Shown: one piece after another, positions 53,031 to 60,709 of the stretch
Layout of the letters: every line of letters begins with the position of its first letter
Position numbering within the stretch: the stretch's first letter is position 1
Assembly (NCBI RefSeq): GCF_042678385.1
Contig: NZ_JBHUDY010000001.1
Coordinates: forward strand, 2,480,001-2,544,000
From: Sphingomonas_B tabacisoli
GTDB lineage: Bacteria; Pseudomonadota; Alphaproteobacteria; Sphingomonadales; Sphingomonadaceae
Length of the DNA stretch: 64,000 bases
Direction of reading: 5' to 3'
Translations under genes and position numbers: made by a program
Notes under the pieces: model-generated
What the model was told of the DNA's origin: nothing
Seen by the model: only the letters and a program-made list of their open reading frames with translations
Databases searched by the model: none

Positions 53031-54590
53031 CCATTCGATGGTCCCCGGCGGCTTGGAGGTGTAGTCGTACACCACGCGATTGATGCCCTGCACTTCGTTC
53101 ACAATGCGCGTAGCGACGCGGGCGAGGAAGTGTGGGTCGAAGGGGAAGATGTCCGCCGTCATGCCGTCGGTGGAAGTCACCGCGCGCAATGCACAGACCG
53201 ATTCATAGGTGCGGTGGTCGCCCATGACCCCGACCGTGCGGACCGGGAGCAGCACGGCGAACGCCTGCCAGATCGCGTCGTAGAGCCCGGCGTTGCGGAT
53301 TTCCTCGAGATAGATCGCGTCGGCCTTGCGGAGGATGTCGCACTTCTCCTTCGAGACCTCGCCGGGGATGCGGATCGCGAGGCCTGGCCCGGGAAACGGA
53401 TGCCGGCCGACGAACGCGTCGGGCAGGCCCAGCTCGCGGCCCAGCTCGCGCACTTCGTCCTTGAACAGCTCGCGCAAAGGCTCGACCAGCTTCATGTTCA
53501 TGCGCTCGGGGAGCCCACCGACATTGTGGTGGCTCTTGATCGTCACTGACGGGCCGCCGGTGAAGCTGACGCTCTCGATCACGTCGGGATACAGCGTGCC
53601 TTGCGCCAGGAAATCGGCGCCTCCGATCTTCTTCGCTTCCTCCTCGAACACGTCGATGAAGGTCTTGCCGATGAACTTGCGCTTGGCCTCGGGATCGTCG
53701 ACGCCTTTGAGACCCGACAGGAACAGCGTCTCCGCGTTCACATGGACGAGCGGGATGTTGTAGCTGTTGCGGAACAGGCTCACCACCTGCTCGGCCTCGC
53801 CTTTCCGCATCAGGCCGTGGTCCACGAACACGCAGGTGAGCTGGTCGCCAATCGCTTCGTGGATCAGCACGGCCGCCACTGCACTGTCGACGCCGCCCGA
53901 CAGGCCGCAGATCACCTTGCCCTTGCCGACCTGCTGGCGAATGTCGGCGATCTTGGTCTGGCGATATTCCGCCATCGTCCAGTCGCCGGGGCAGCCACAG
54001 ATGTGGCGGACGAAGTTCGATAAGAGCCGGCCGCCGTCGGGCGTGTGCACGACTTCGGGGTGGAACATCAGGCTGTAGAAACGCCGCGCCTCGTCGGTCG
54101 CCACGGCATAGGGCGCGCCTTCCGACTGGGCGACGACGCTGAAGCCCTCGGGCAGCCGCTCGACGCGATCGCCGTGGCTCATCCAGACCTGGTGCGTCTC
54201 GCCCTCGCTCCACAATCCGTCGAACAGGGCGGAGCGTCCGCTGATCTCGATATAGGCGCGGCCGAACTCGCGGCTTTCGGAGGGCGCGACGACGCCGCCC
54301 AATTGGTGCGACATCGTCTGTTGGCCATAGCAGATGCCGAGGATCGGTAGTCCCGCATCGAAGATGTGCTGCGGCGCGCGCGGGCTGTCTTCCCACATCA
54401 CCGATGACGGGCCGCCCGAAAGGATGATGCCTTTCGGCTTCAGCCGCTCGAATGCTTCGGCGGCAGCGTTGAACGGAGCGATTTCCGAATAAACGCCGGC
54501 CTCGCGTACTCGCCGTGCGATCAGCTGCGTGACCTGGCTGCCGAAGTCGATGATCAGGATCGAGTCATGCGCATGCGTGTCCATGCGCAA
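53025..54590 (-). CDS. guaA: GMP synthase (glutamine-hydrolysing)
   Basis: 521 residues. Class I glutamine amidotransferase domain: LGICYGQQTM with the catalytic Cys near residue 88 and MFHPEVVHT with His/Glu near residue 173; then the ATP pyrophosphatase domain with the PP-loop GLSGGVDSAVAA near residue 230 and the dimerisation domain ending KPPGTIEWE. Converts XMP to GMP. ATGs at 54590 and 54584 are both possible. First gene of a three-gene minus-strand run. Confidence 0.98.
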   Translation of the reverse strand: MRMDTHAHDSILIIDFGSQVTQLIARRVREAGVYSEIAPFNAAAEAFERLKPKGIILSGGPSSVMWEDSPRAPQHIFDAGLPILGICYGQQTMSHQLGGVVAPSESREFGRAYIEISGRSALFDGLWSEGETHQVWMSHGDRVERLPEGFSVVAQSEGAPYAVATDEARRFYSLMFHPEVVHTPDGGRLLSNFVRHICGCPGDWTMAEYRQTKIADIRQQVGKGKVICGLSGGVDSAVAAVLIHEAIGDQLTCVFVDHGLMRKGEAEQVVSLFRNSYNIPLVHVNAETLFLSGLKGVDDPEAKRKFIGKTFIDVFEEEAKKIGGADFLAQGTLYPDVIESVSFTGGPSVTIKSHHNVGGLPERMNMKLVEPLRELFKDEVRELGRELGLPDAFVGRHPFPGPGLAIRIPGEVSKEKCDILRKADAIYLEEIRNAGLYDAIWQAFAVLLPVRTVGVMGDHRTYESVCALRAVTSTDGMTADIFPFDPHFLARVATRIVNEVQGINRVVYDYTSKPPGTIEWE

Positions 54591-54679
54591 GGGCTGTTAG
54601 CAGATGCGGCGCGGGTGAGAAGCCCCGCTTGCCGCCAAGCCCTCCGCTGCTATCCAGTTGACGCAATTGAGGAGGCGGC

Positions 54680-54931
54680 GTGACCCAGATTTGGCTTATC
54701 GAAGCGATCGGCTGGGCCGGCGCCGCCATGATCCTCCTCGCCTATCTGATGCTGAGCGCCGGCCGGCTGCCGGCGCGCTCGATGACCTATCAGGGCCTGA
54801 ACCTCGCCGGCGCGATCGCTTTCGTGATCAACAGCGGCTGGAACGGCGCTATTCCGTCCGCCGCGCTCAATGTCGTGTGGGCCGCCATCGCCATTTTCGC
54901 GCTGATCAGGATGGCGAAGGCTACTTCCTGA
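54680..54931 (+). CDS. Small membrane protein, CBU_0592-like
   Basis: 83 residues with three hydrophobic helices (IGWAGAAMILLAYLML, GLNLAGAIAFVINSGW, NVVWAAIAIFALI). GTG start with a strong AGGAGG five bases upstream. Resembles the short CBU_0592-type membrane proteins of unknown function. Divergent from guaA; its end overlaps the end of the convergent transporter gene by 11 bases. Confidence 0.75.
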   Translation: MTQIWLIEAIGWAGAAMILLAYLMLSAGRLPARSMTYQGLNLAGAIAFVINSGWNGAIPSAALNVVWAAIAIFALIRMAKATS

Positions 54932-56780
54932 ACAGCTCGAGTGGCCGGAACGTCACGCGGAACGAGAAGCCGCGGTCCTGGATGTTGCGCTGCCCCGGCA
55001 GGCGCAATCCGACCAGCGCCTCGCCATAGGTCGCCCGGCCGAACAGCCACGGCGCCGGCGTCCACGCGGCCGAGACGCCGACGCTCGCGATCATCCGCTC
55101 GTCGGGATCGGGCGAATGGCGATTGTTGGTGGTGCCCATGTCGGTGAAGGCCGAGAAAGTGAAATTGCCGGGCTCGAACCCGCCGATCCGCCGCGATCCG
55201 AACAGGTTGACCGGCTGGGCGAACTCGATCGAGCCGACCACGGCCTCGTCGACCAGCAAGGCGGTCTCGCGATAGCCGCGCACCGTGTCGAATCCGCCCA
55301 GGCTGAAGCGCTCGGGCGCGTAGAGAATGCCCGACGATTTCTGCACCGCGAGCCGCAGCCGCAGCTCCAGCCGGTGCCGCGTCAATCGCCGTGCGAAATT
55401 GGCCTGGAGCAGCGCGGAGAAGAAATTCTCGCTCGGCGAGACCAGAGTCCGATCGGCGGGCCGCGTGCCTTCCAACCCCAAGGTGCCGGTGAACGAGACC
55501 GCCAGCACCGTGTCCAGCGACCGTCGCGTATAGTCGCCAATGAAGCGCAGCGCCGTATATTCGGTGCGGCCGTCCACCGCGCCGGGCGAGAAGGCGAAGG
55601 GCGCTCCGAGCAGGCTGCTGCGCACGCGGCGATGGGCGACCAGCAGGCCGACCGACCCGCTCTGCGCCGCTTGCCACGTGCCGGGCCGCATGCCCCCCGT
55701 CAGTGGCCGCTGGACCAGCTTCAGCGTCATGCCGCCTTCGACGAAATATTCGTCCGAACGGATGTCGAGCGGCAGCAGCGCGCCGGTCACGACGGCGGCA
55801 TCGTTATAGCCCCCGCGCAGCGTCAGCCCCAGGCTGCGGGTCAGCGGCGCGTTGTAATAGGCGGTCACGTCGTCCAGCCCGTCGGTCGAGCCATATTCGG
55901 CGCTGACCAGGTCGCCCGCGGTGAGCAACCCGCGCATCGAGCCGCCAACCGACACGCGCTCGCCGCCAACCGAGGGCGAGCGGTTGTTCGCGTAGGAGAC
56001 GTAGAGGTCGTAGCGCGGCGCCGGATCGACGTTGAGCGCCAGCCGCGCCTCGCCCGGCCGCGCGCCGGGCCGGACATCGGCATTCACGGTGCGGATCGCG
56101 GGATCGTCGGCGAGCAGCCGGAAATCATGCTCGATCGCGGCGATATCGAGCGGCACGCGCTCTGCCGCCGGCATCTGCGCGCGAACATATTGCTCGGACA
56201 GACCGCGCCGGTGATCGCCGGGGAACACGACTTCGACGGGGTCGGCATTGCCGCCCGCTGTCAGCGCGCCATAGACCAGCCGCAGGTGCAGCACGCCGTC
56301 GCCGGATTGGCCGCGATCGACCAGCACGCCCGAATTGACATAGCCGTTCGCGACATAGGCGAGGTTGATGAGCTGGACGAGCGCGACGATGCGGTCATAG
56401 CCGACCGGCTTGCCGATCAGCCCGTTGGCCTCGAACTGGCGGCGGACCCAGGCCGCGTCCAGCGCTTCGTCCTCTCGGTGGTCGAGCCGCACGCCGCCGA
56501 GCGGATCGGGCGCAGGCGTCCAGCCGGGACGCGGCAGCGGCGGCTGCGACGGCGCGGCGGATTGCACATCCACCTGAGAGAGCGTCACTTCGCCGGTCTC
56601 GACCGGCGCAACGGCGGCTGGCGGCGGCGTGGTCAGGCCCGGCTTCGGCTCCGGAAAGGCAGGCGTCGGCAGCGGCTCGGCTTGCGGGCCGGTGCGGACG
56701 CGCCCCGCTTCCGGAGGCTGTGCATAGGCCGCGGAGGCGGCGAAGAGGGCGATGACGCTCGCGGAGAGCCCCGCTCTCAC
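54921..56780 (-). CDS. Two-partner secretion transporter (ShlB/FhaC/HecB family)
   Basis: 619 residues from GTG 56780, which overlaps the exoprotein stop as GTGA. Signal peptide ends near AAYAQ. A Pro-rich linker with PPLPRPGWTPAPDPLGG, one or two POTRA-like domains (about residues 100-210; GYVNSGVLVDRGQ) and a 16-stranded barrel with the conserved FSLGGFDTVRGYRE near residue 490, the motif that threads the pore, and a C-terminal FRVTFRP strand. It exports the haemagglutinin-like protein encoded just upstream to the cell surface. Confidence 0.93.
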   Translation of the reverse strand: MRAGLSASVIALFAASAAYAQPPEAGRVRTGPQAEPLPTPAFPEPKPGLTTPPPAAVAPVETGEVTLSQVDVQSAAPSQPPLPRPGWTPAPDPLGGVRLDHREDEALDAAWVRRQFEANGLIGKPVGYDRIVALVQLINLAYVANGYVNSGVLVDRGQSGDGVLHLRLVYGALTAGGNADPVEVVFPGDHRRGLSEQYVRAQMPAAERVPLDIAAIEHDFRLLADDPAIRTVNADVRPGARPGEARLALNVDPAPRYDLYVSYANNRSPSVGGERVSVGGSMRGLLTAGDLVSAEYGSTDGLDDVTAYYNAPLTRSLGLTLRGGYNDAAVVTGALLPLDIRSDEYFVEGGMTLKLVQRPLTGGMRPGTWQAAQSGSVGLLVAHRRVRSSLLGAPFAFSPGAVDGRTEYTALRFIGDYTRRSLDTVLAVSFTGTLGLEGTRPADRTLVSPSENFFSALLQANFARRLTRHRLELRLRLAVQKSSGILYAPERFSLGGFDTVRGYRETALLVDEAVVGSIEFAQPVNLFGSRRIGGFEPGNFTFSAFTDMGTTNNRHSPDPDERMIASVGVSAAWTPAPWLFGRATYGEALVGLRLPGQRNIQDRGFSFRVTFRPLELFRK

Positions 56781-59700
56781 GAGCAGCCCCCGGGCGTGAG
56801 CGCACCGCCGGCGGGGCTCGCCCCCTGACGCAGATACGGCCCCAGCGGCCGCGCGCTGAGCAGGCTGGTCTGCCCGCTCGCCCGCGCCGCGGCGCACTGG
56901 CCGGACAGCACGCGCGAGGCGTCGAGGAACGTGACGGTCGGCGTCGTCGTGCCGGCGGACACGTCGTAGATGCTGGCGTCCACCGCGATCGACCCGTCGA
57001 CGGCAACCAGGTTCCGCCGGTCGAACGAGTTGATGAAATATTCGGAGTCGAGCACCGCGAACGCCCCACGCTGCTGACCCTGGGCGCGGATCTCGCCGCC
57101 GTTCGAAATGATCGCAAACGGCCGCTGGATGATGATGACGCCGCCGGTGCCCGGTCCCGACGAAGTGGTGATCACGCCCGGCGCGCTCACGCCTTCGAGG
57201 CGCAGGATGCCGTCGTCGGGCATCGTGAACACGATCGATCCCGCCGCGCCGCTGATCGAGCTGCTCGTCACCAGCCCGCCCTCGCTGATGCGGACGAGTT
57301 TGGACGAAATCGAAATATCGCCCGCCTGGTTCGCAGTATCCGCGGGGTTGTTGCTCACACGCAGATTGTCGGTCGAGATCGTCGAACCTGCACCGGTCAC
57401 CAGCAGATTCGGCGTGTCGATCTGGAGGAAGGCCAGCAAGTCCGGCGTGGCGTTCACGCTGCTGGTCGAGATGCTCGAGCCCGAAGCGAGGCTGACCGAA
57501 TCGGCCTTGATGAACACCAGACCGGCATAGCCCTCCCCGGGCGCGACCGAGGCCGAGCTGATCGTCGAACCGTCGGTCAAATCGAGCGTGCCGGTCGCAA
57601 TGTCGATATTCCCGGCGATGCCGAAGCCCTGCATCGTCGTCGACAGCTCGGACCGCTGCAGGGTGAGGACATCGGTCTTGATCGTGATGAAGCCGGCATT
57701 GCCGGTCGAATCGACCGCGCCGCGCGAGCTGATCAGGGCGTCGTTAGTCATCGCGAGCGTCTTGGCCGTTATGTCGATGAACCCGGCGTCACCGCTATTG
57801 CTGGTATCGGACCGGATCACGCCGCCGCTCGACGTGATGCTGTCGGCAGTGATCGCGATGTTCCCGGCATTGCCCGCGAAGCAGAAGGAACATGCCCGCG
57901 AGTCCGATGCGATCAGGCCGCCCGTCAGCGCCAGCTGCCCGACATCGATGGTGACCGAACCGGCGTCGCCCGGCCCTTCCGTTGCGGTGGTGATCGCGCC
58001 GCCGTTGAAGCTCAGCTTGCCGGCCTGGATGTCGATGCGGCCCGAAAAGCCGGTCGCATTGCCGATCGCCGAGGAAGAAATGTCCGCCCCGTTCGCGAGC
58101 GAAATCGTGTTGCTGCTGATCGTCACGTCGCCGGCGTCGCCGCTGCCGGTCGTGTCGGACGAAATCTCCGCATTGGCCCCGGTCAGCGACAGCGTGCCGG
58201 CAGTGATCGCCACGCGCCCGGCATTGCCGCCAACGCAGCCGTCCTGGCAGCCGAGCGTGTCGGCATTGATCCGGCCATTGTTCAGTTGCAGCGTGTCGGC
58301 CTGGACGCGGATGTCCCCTCCGGCCCCTGGCCCGTTGCTGTTGGTGCTGATCGAGCCGCCGCCGCTCAGGTCGATCTTGCCTGCAACCACGTCGACCGTG
58401 CCGGCAAAGGCCGAACACTCGCCATCGGTGCAGCCGAGCGAATCCGAACTGACAAAGCCGTTGCTGGCGATCGAAAGCGTGTTCGCGGTGATCGTGACAT
58501 TGCCCGCATCGCCGAAGCCGCGCGTGTCCGACGCGATGTTGCCGCCGTCCTGAAGCCGGATGCTGTCGGCCACGATGTCGACATTGCCGGAGTTGCCGTC
58601 CGCGCTGAACGCGGTGTTGGAGCTGATATGCCCGCCGGAGACGAACAGCGTGCCGGTATTGACGCTGATGTCTCCGCCGTCGCTGAGGCCGCGGCTATTG
58701 GTTTCGATCCGCGCGTCGTCGAACATCGCGATATCGTTCGCGTTCAGCGCGATCTGGCCGAAGCCGCCGGTCGAGGACAGGAACGTGCTGGACGAGATCG
58801 AGGCGTCGGACTCCATGAACAGCGAACCGACGTCGAGCATCAACTGCCCGGCGTTGCCCGCGCCGAGGGAGTCGGTCGAAATCTCCGCCCCATCGCCGGT
58901 CATCACGAGCTGATCGGTGGTGACGGACACCGTCCCGGCCGCGCCGTCGCCAAACGTGTCGCTGGTCAGATGCCCGCCATCGAGCTCCACCGTGTGGGCC
59001 TTCACGAAAATGCCGAGCGCATTCCCGGACGAGGACGGCGAGGCGTTGGACATGACCTGCGAGTTGACGAGCCGCAGATCGCCCGTGTCCAGCATAAGGA
59101 CCACGCCGGCCTCGCCGACGCTGCGGGTGGTCGTTTCGACCTTGCTGTCGAACAGGGTCAGCGCGTCGGTGCCGGTGAGGGAAACCAGCCCGCCATCACC
59201 GGTCGAACCGAGGCCTGCGTTCGACTTGATCGAGACATTGTCGAGGAACACGTCGTTGCCCGTGATCTCGATCGCGCCGGCGTCGCCCGAGCCGGCGGTG
59301 CTGGTCTCCAGCGCGGTGCCGCCCGTCAGCTCCACGATCGGCGCCGAAAGGGTGGTGAGCCCACCGGTGCCGGAGGCCGTCTCCATCGCGTTGCTGTTGA
59401 TCGTGGACGCATCGATGCTGAGCCGCTCGGTCGCGTCGATGCGGATGAAGCCGCCATCGATCTCGCCGGCCGTGCGCGACTGGATGTTGCTGCCGTTCAC
59501 GATGTCGATGGTGCGCGCGTCGAGCTGGATCAGCCCGCCGACGCCCGACGCGAACTCGCCTGCGTCGCTGGTCAGATCGGTGAAGTCGAGCGAAAGGGCG
59601 TCCGCGGATAGCGAGATGATGCCTGCATCGCCAAAGCCCGAGCTCTTGGTGGAAAGCGTCGCGTTGCGAAGGTTCAGGTCGTTGGTCGCGCCGATGGTGA

Positions 59701-60709
59701 TCGAGCTCGAACTGCCGGTCGCGTCCTGGCCGAAGCTGTCGGAGAAGATGGCCGTCGCCTCGATCGTCACCGTGTCCGCGGCAATGAAGACGTCGCCCGC
59801 GTCGCCGGCCGCGAAGGTGCCGGCATCGATCGTCGAGTTGAATACGTCGATCGTGTTGGCGAGCAGCGCGATCCGGCCGGCATCGACGTCGCTCGACGTG
59901 CTCGATTGCAGCGTCGCGCTGTCGAGATTGATGCTGCCGCCGATGAGCGTCTGGGTGCCGTCCGCCAGCCCCGCGGTCGTCGTGACGCTGGCGTTGGTCA
60001 ACGCGACAGCGCGGGTCGCGTTTCCCTCGAACGGCTGGGCGGGGTTGAAGCTGGCCGGACCGTCGCCGACGCCGACCAGGGTCAGCGAGCCGGCCGTTAT
60101 GTCCGCATCGGCAATGCCGATATTGGCGGCGGACAGCGTAATTGTCGCCTCGCCGGCGCCGATGAAGCCCGAGGCCTGGATGTCGCCCTGCCCGCCCAAA
60201 AAGCCGAACGCCTCGGGCGCGGCCACGCTCAAGGTCGAGCCGTCCGGCGTGACCGTTGAGAAGCGCGTCCCGTCGGCCTGCACAATCTCCTGCGCGGTCG
60301 AGAAATGCGCCGCGCCGGGCACGTTCACTTGCGCACCGTCGCCGAACACCACGCCGGCCGGGTTGATGAACCAGAAATTGGCGCGCGGCAGCGCCGTCGA
60401 GTCGATCGTGCCGTCGATATGCGAGGTCGTGCCGCCGGTGACGCGATTGATGACGTTCAGGATCGAATCCGCATTGGCCGATTCCCACCGCGCCGTGTCG
60501 CCCGCGCCGACATCGAAGCGGGAGAAGCTGTGAAACAGGTTGCTGCCCGCCAGCCGCCCGCCGTCGATCGTACTGACGCCCGCGTTTTCGGTGACGGTAG
60601 TACCGGTCGCAAAGCCCGGCTGCGTGTCCGGGACGATCGCCGTCTGCGCCGGAGCGCGCGACGCAAGCGCGAGAGCTGCGCCGGCGAGCAGGATCGCGCG
60701 GCGCTTCAC
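56777..60709 (-). CDS. Filamentous-haemagglutinin-like exoprotein (TpsA)
   Basis: 1310 residues with a signal peptide (MKRRAILLAGAALALASRAPAQ). The TPS secretion domain covers about residues 25-165: NLFHSFSRFDVGAGD, ILNVINRVTGGTTSHIDG, FWFINPAGVVFGDGA, HFSTAQEI. The remainder is a long right-handed beta-helix of recurring GDAGxVxI and LSLANGADISS-type rungs, each roughly 70-80 residues. Three short Cys pairs (GCTDGEC, GCQDGC, ACSFC) sit in the helix and two more Cys near the C-terminus (SGQCAAARAS and GGCS). Coupled to the CHAT gene upstream (ATGA) and to the transporter (GTGA). Confidence 0.92.
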   Translation of the reverse strand: MKRRAILLAGAALALASRAPAQTAIVPDTQPGFATGTTVTENAGVSTIDGGRLAGSNLFHSFSRFDVGAGDTARWESANADSILNVINRVTGGTTSHIDGTIDSTALPRANFWFINPAGVVFGDGAQVNVPGAAHFSTAQEIVQADGTRFSTVTPDGSTLSVAAPEAFGFLGGQGDIQASGFIGAGEATITLSAANIGIADADITAGSLTLVGVGDGPASFNPAQPFEGNATRAVALTNASVTTTAGLADGTQTLIGGSINLDSATLQSSTSSDVDAGRIALLANTIDVFNSTIDAGTFAAGDAGDVFIAADTVTIEATAIFSDSFGQDATGSSSSITIGATNDLNLRNATLSTKSSGFGDAGIISLSADALSLDFTDLTSDAGEFASGVGGLIQLDARTIDIVNGSNIQSRTAGEIDGGFIRIDATERLSIDASTINSNAMETASGTGGLTTLSAPIVELTGGTALETSTAGSGDAGAIEITGNDVFLDNVSIKSNAGLGSTGDGGLVSLTGTDALTLFDSKVETTTRSVGEAGVVLMLDTGDLRLVNSQVMSNASPSSSGNALGIFVKAHTVELDGGHLTSDTFGDGAAGTVSVTTDQLVMTGDGAEISTDSLGAGNAGQLMLDVGSLFMESDASISSSTFLSSTGGFGQIALNANDIAMFDDARIETNSRGLSDGGDISVNTGTLFVSGGHISSNTAFSADGNSGNVDIVADSIRLQDGGNIASDTRGFGDAGNVTITANTLSIASNGFVSSDSLGCTDGECSAFAGTVDVVAGKIDLSGGGSISTNSNGPGAGGDIRVQADTLQLNNGRINADTLGCQDGCVGGNAGRVAITAGTLSLTGANAEISSDTTGSGDAGDVTISSNTISLANGADISSSAIGNATGFSGRIDIQAGKLSFNGGAITTATEGPGDAGSVTIDVGQLALTGGLIASDSRACSFCFAGNAGNIAITADSITSSGGVIRSDTSNSGDAGFIDITAKTLAMTNDALISSRGAVDSTGNAGFITIKTDVLTLQRSELSTTMQGFGIAGNIDIATGTLDLTDGSTISSASVAPGEGYAGLVFIKADSVSLASGSSISTSSVNATPDLLAFLQIDTPNLLVTGAGSTISTDNLRVSNNPADTANQAGDISISSKLVRISEGGLVTSSSISGAAGSIVFTMPDDGILRLEGVSAPGVITTSSGPGTGGVIIIQRPFAIISNGGEIRAQGQQRGAFAVLDSEYFINSFDRRNLVAVDGSIAVDASIYDVSAGTTTPTVTFLDASRVLSGQCAAARASGQTSLLSARPLGPYLRQGASPAGGALTPGGCS

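Noticed and set aside
55116..56828. Long plus-strand open frame opposite the two-partner transporter gene
   Set aside because: Same antisense artefact: no domain, extreme composition, and the opposite strand encodes an intact ShlB-family barrel.
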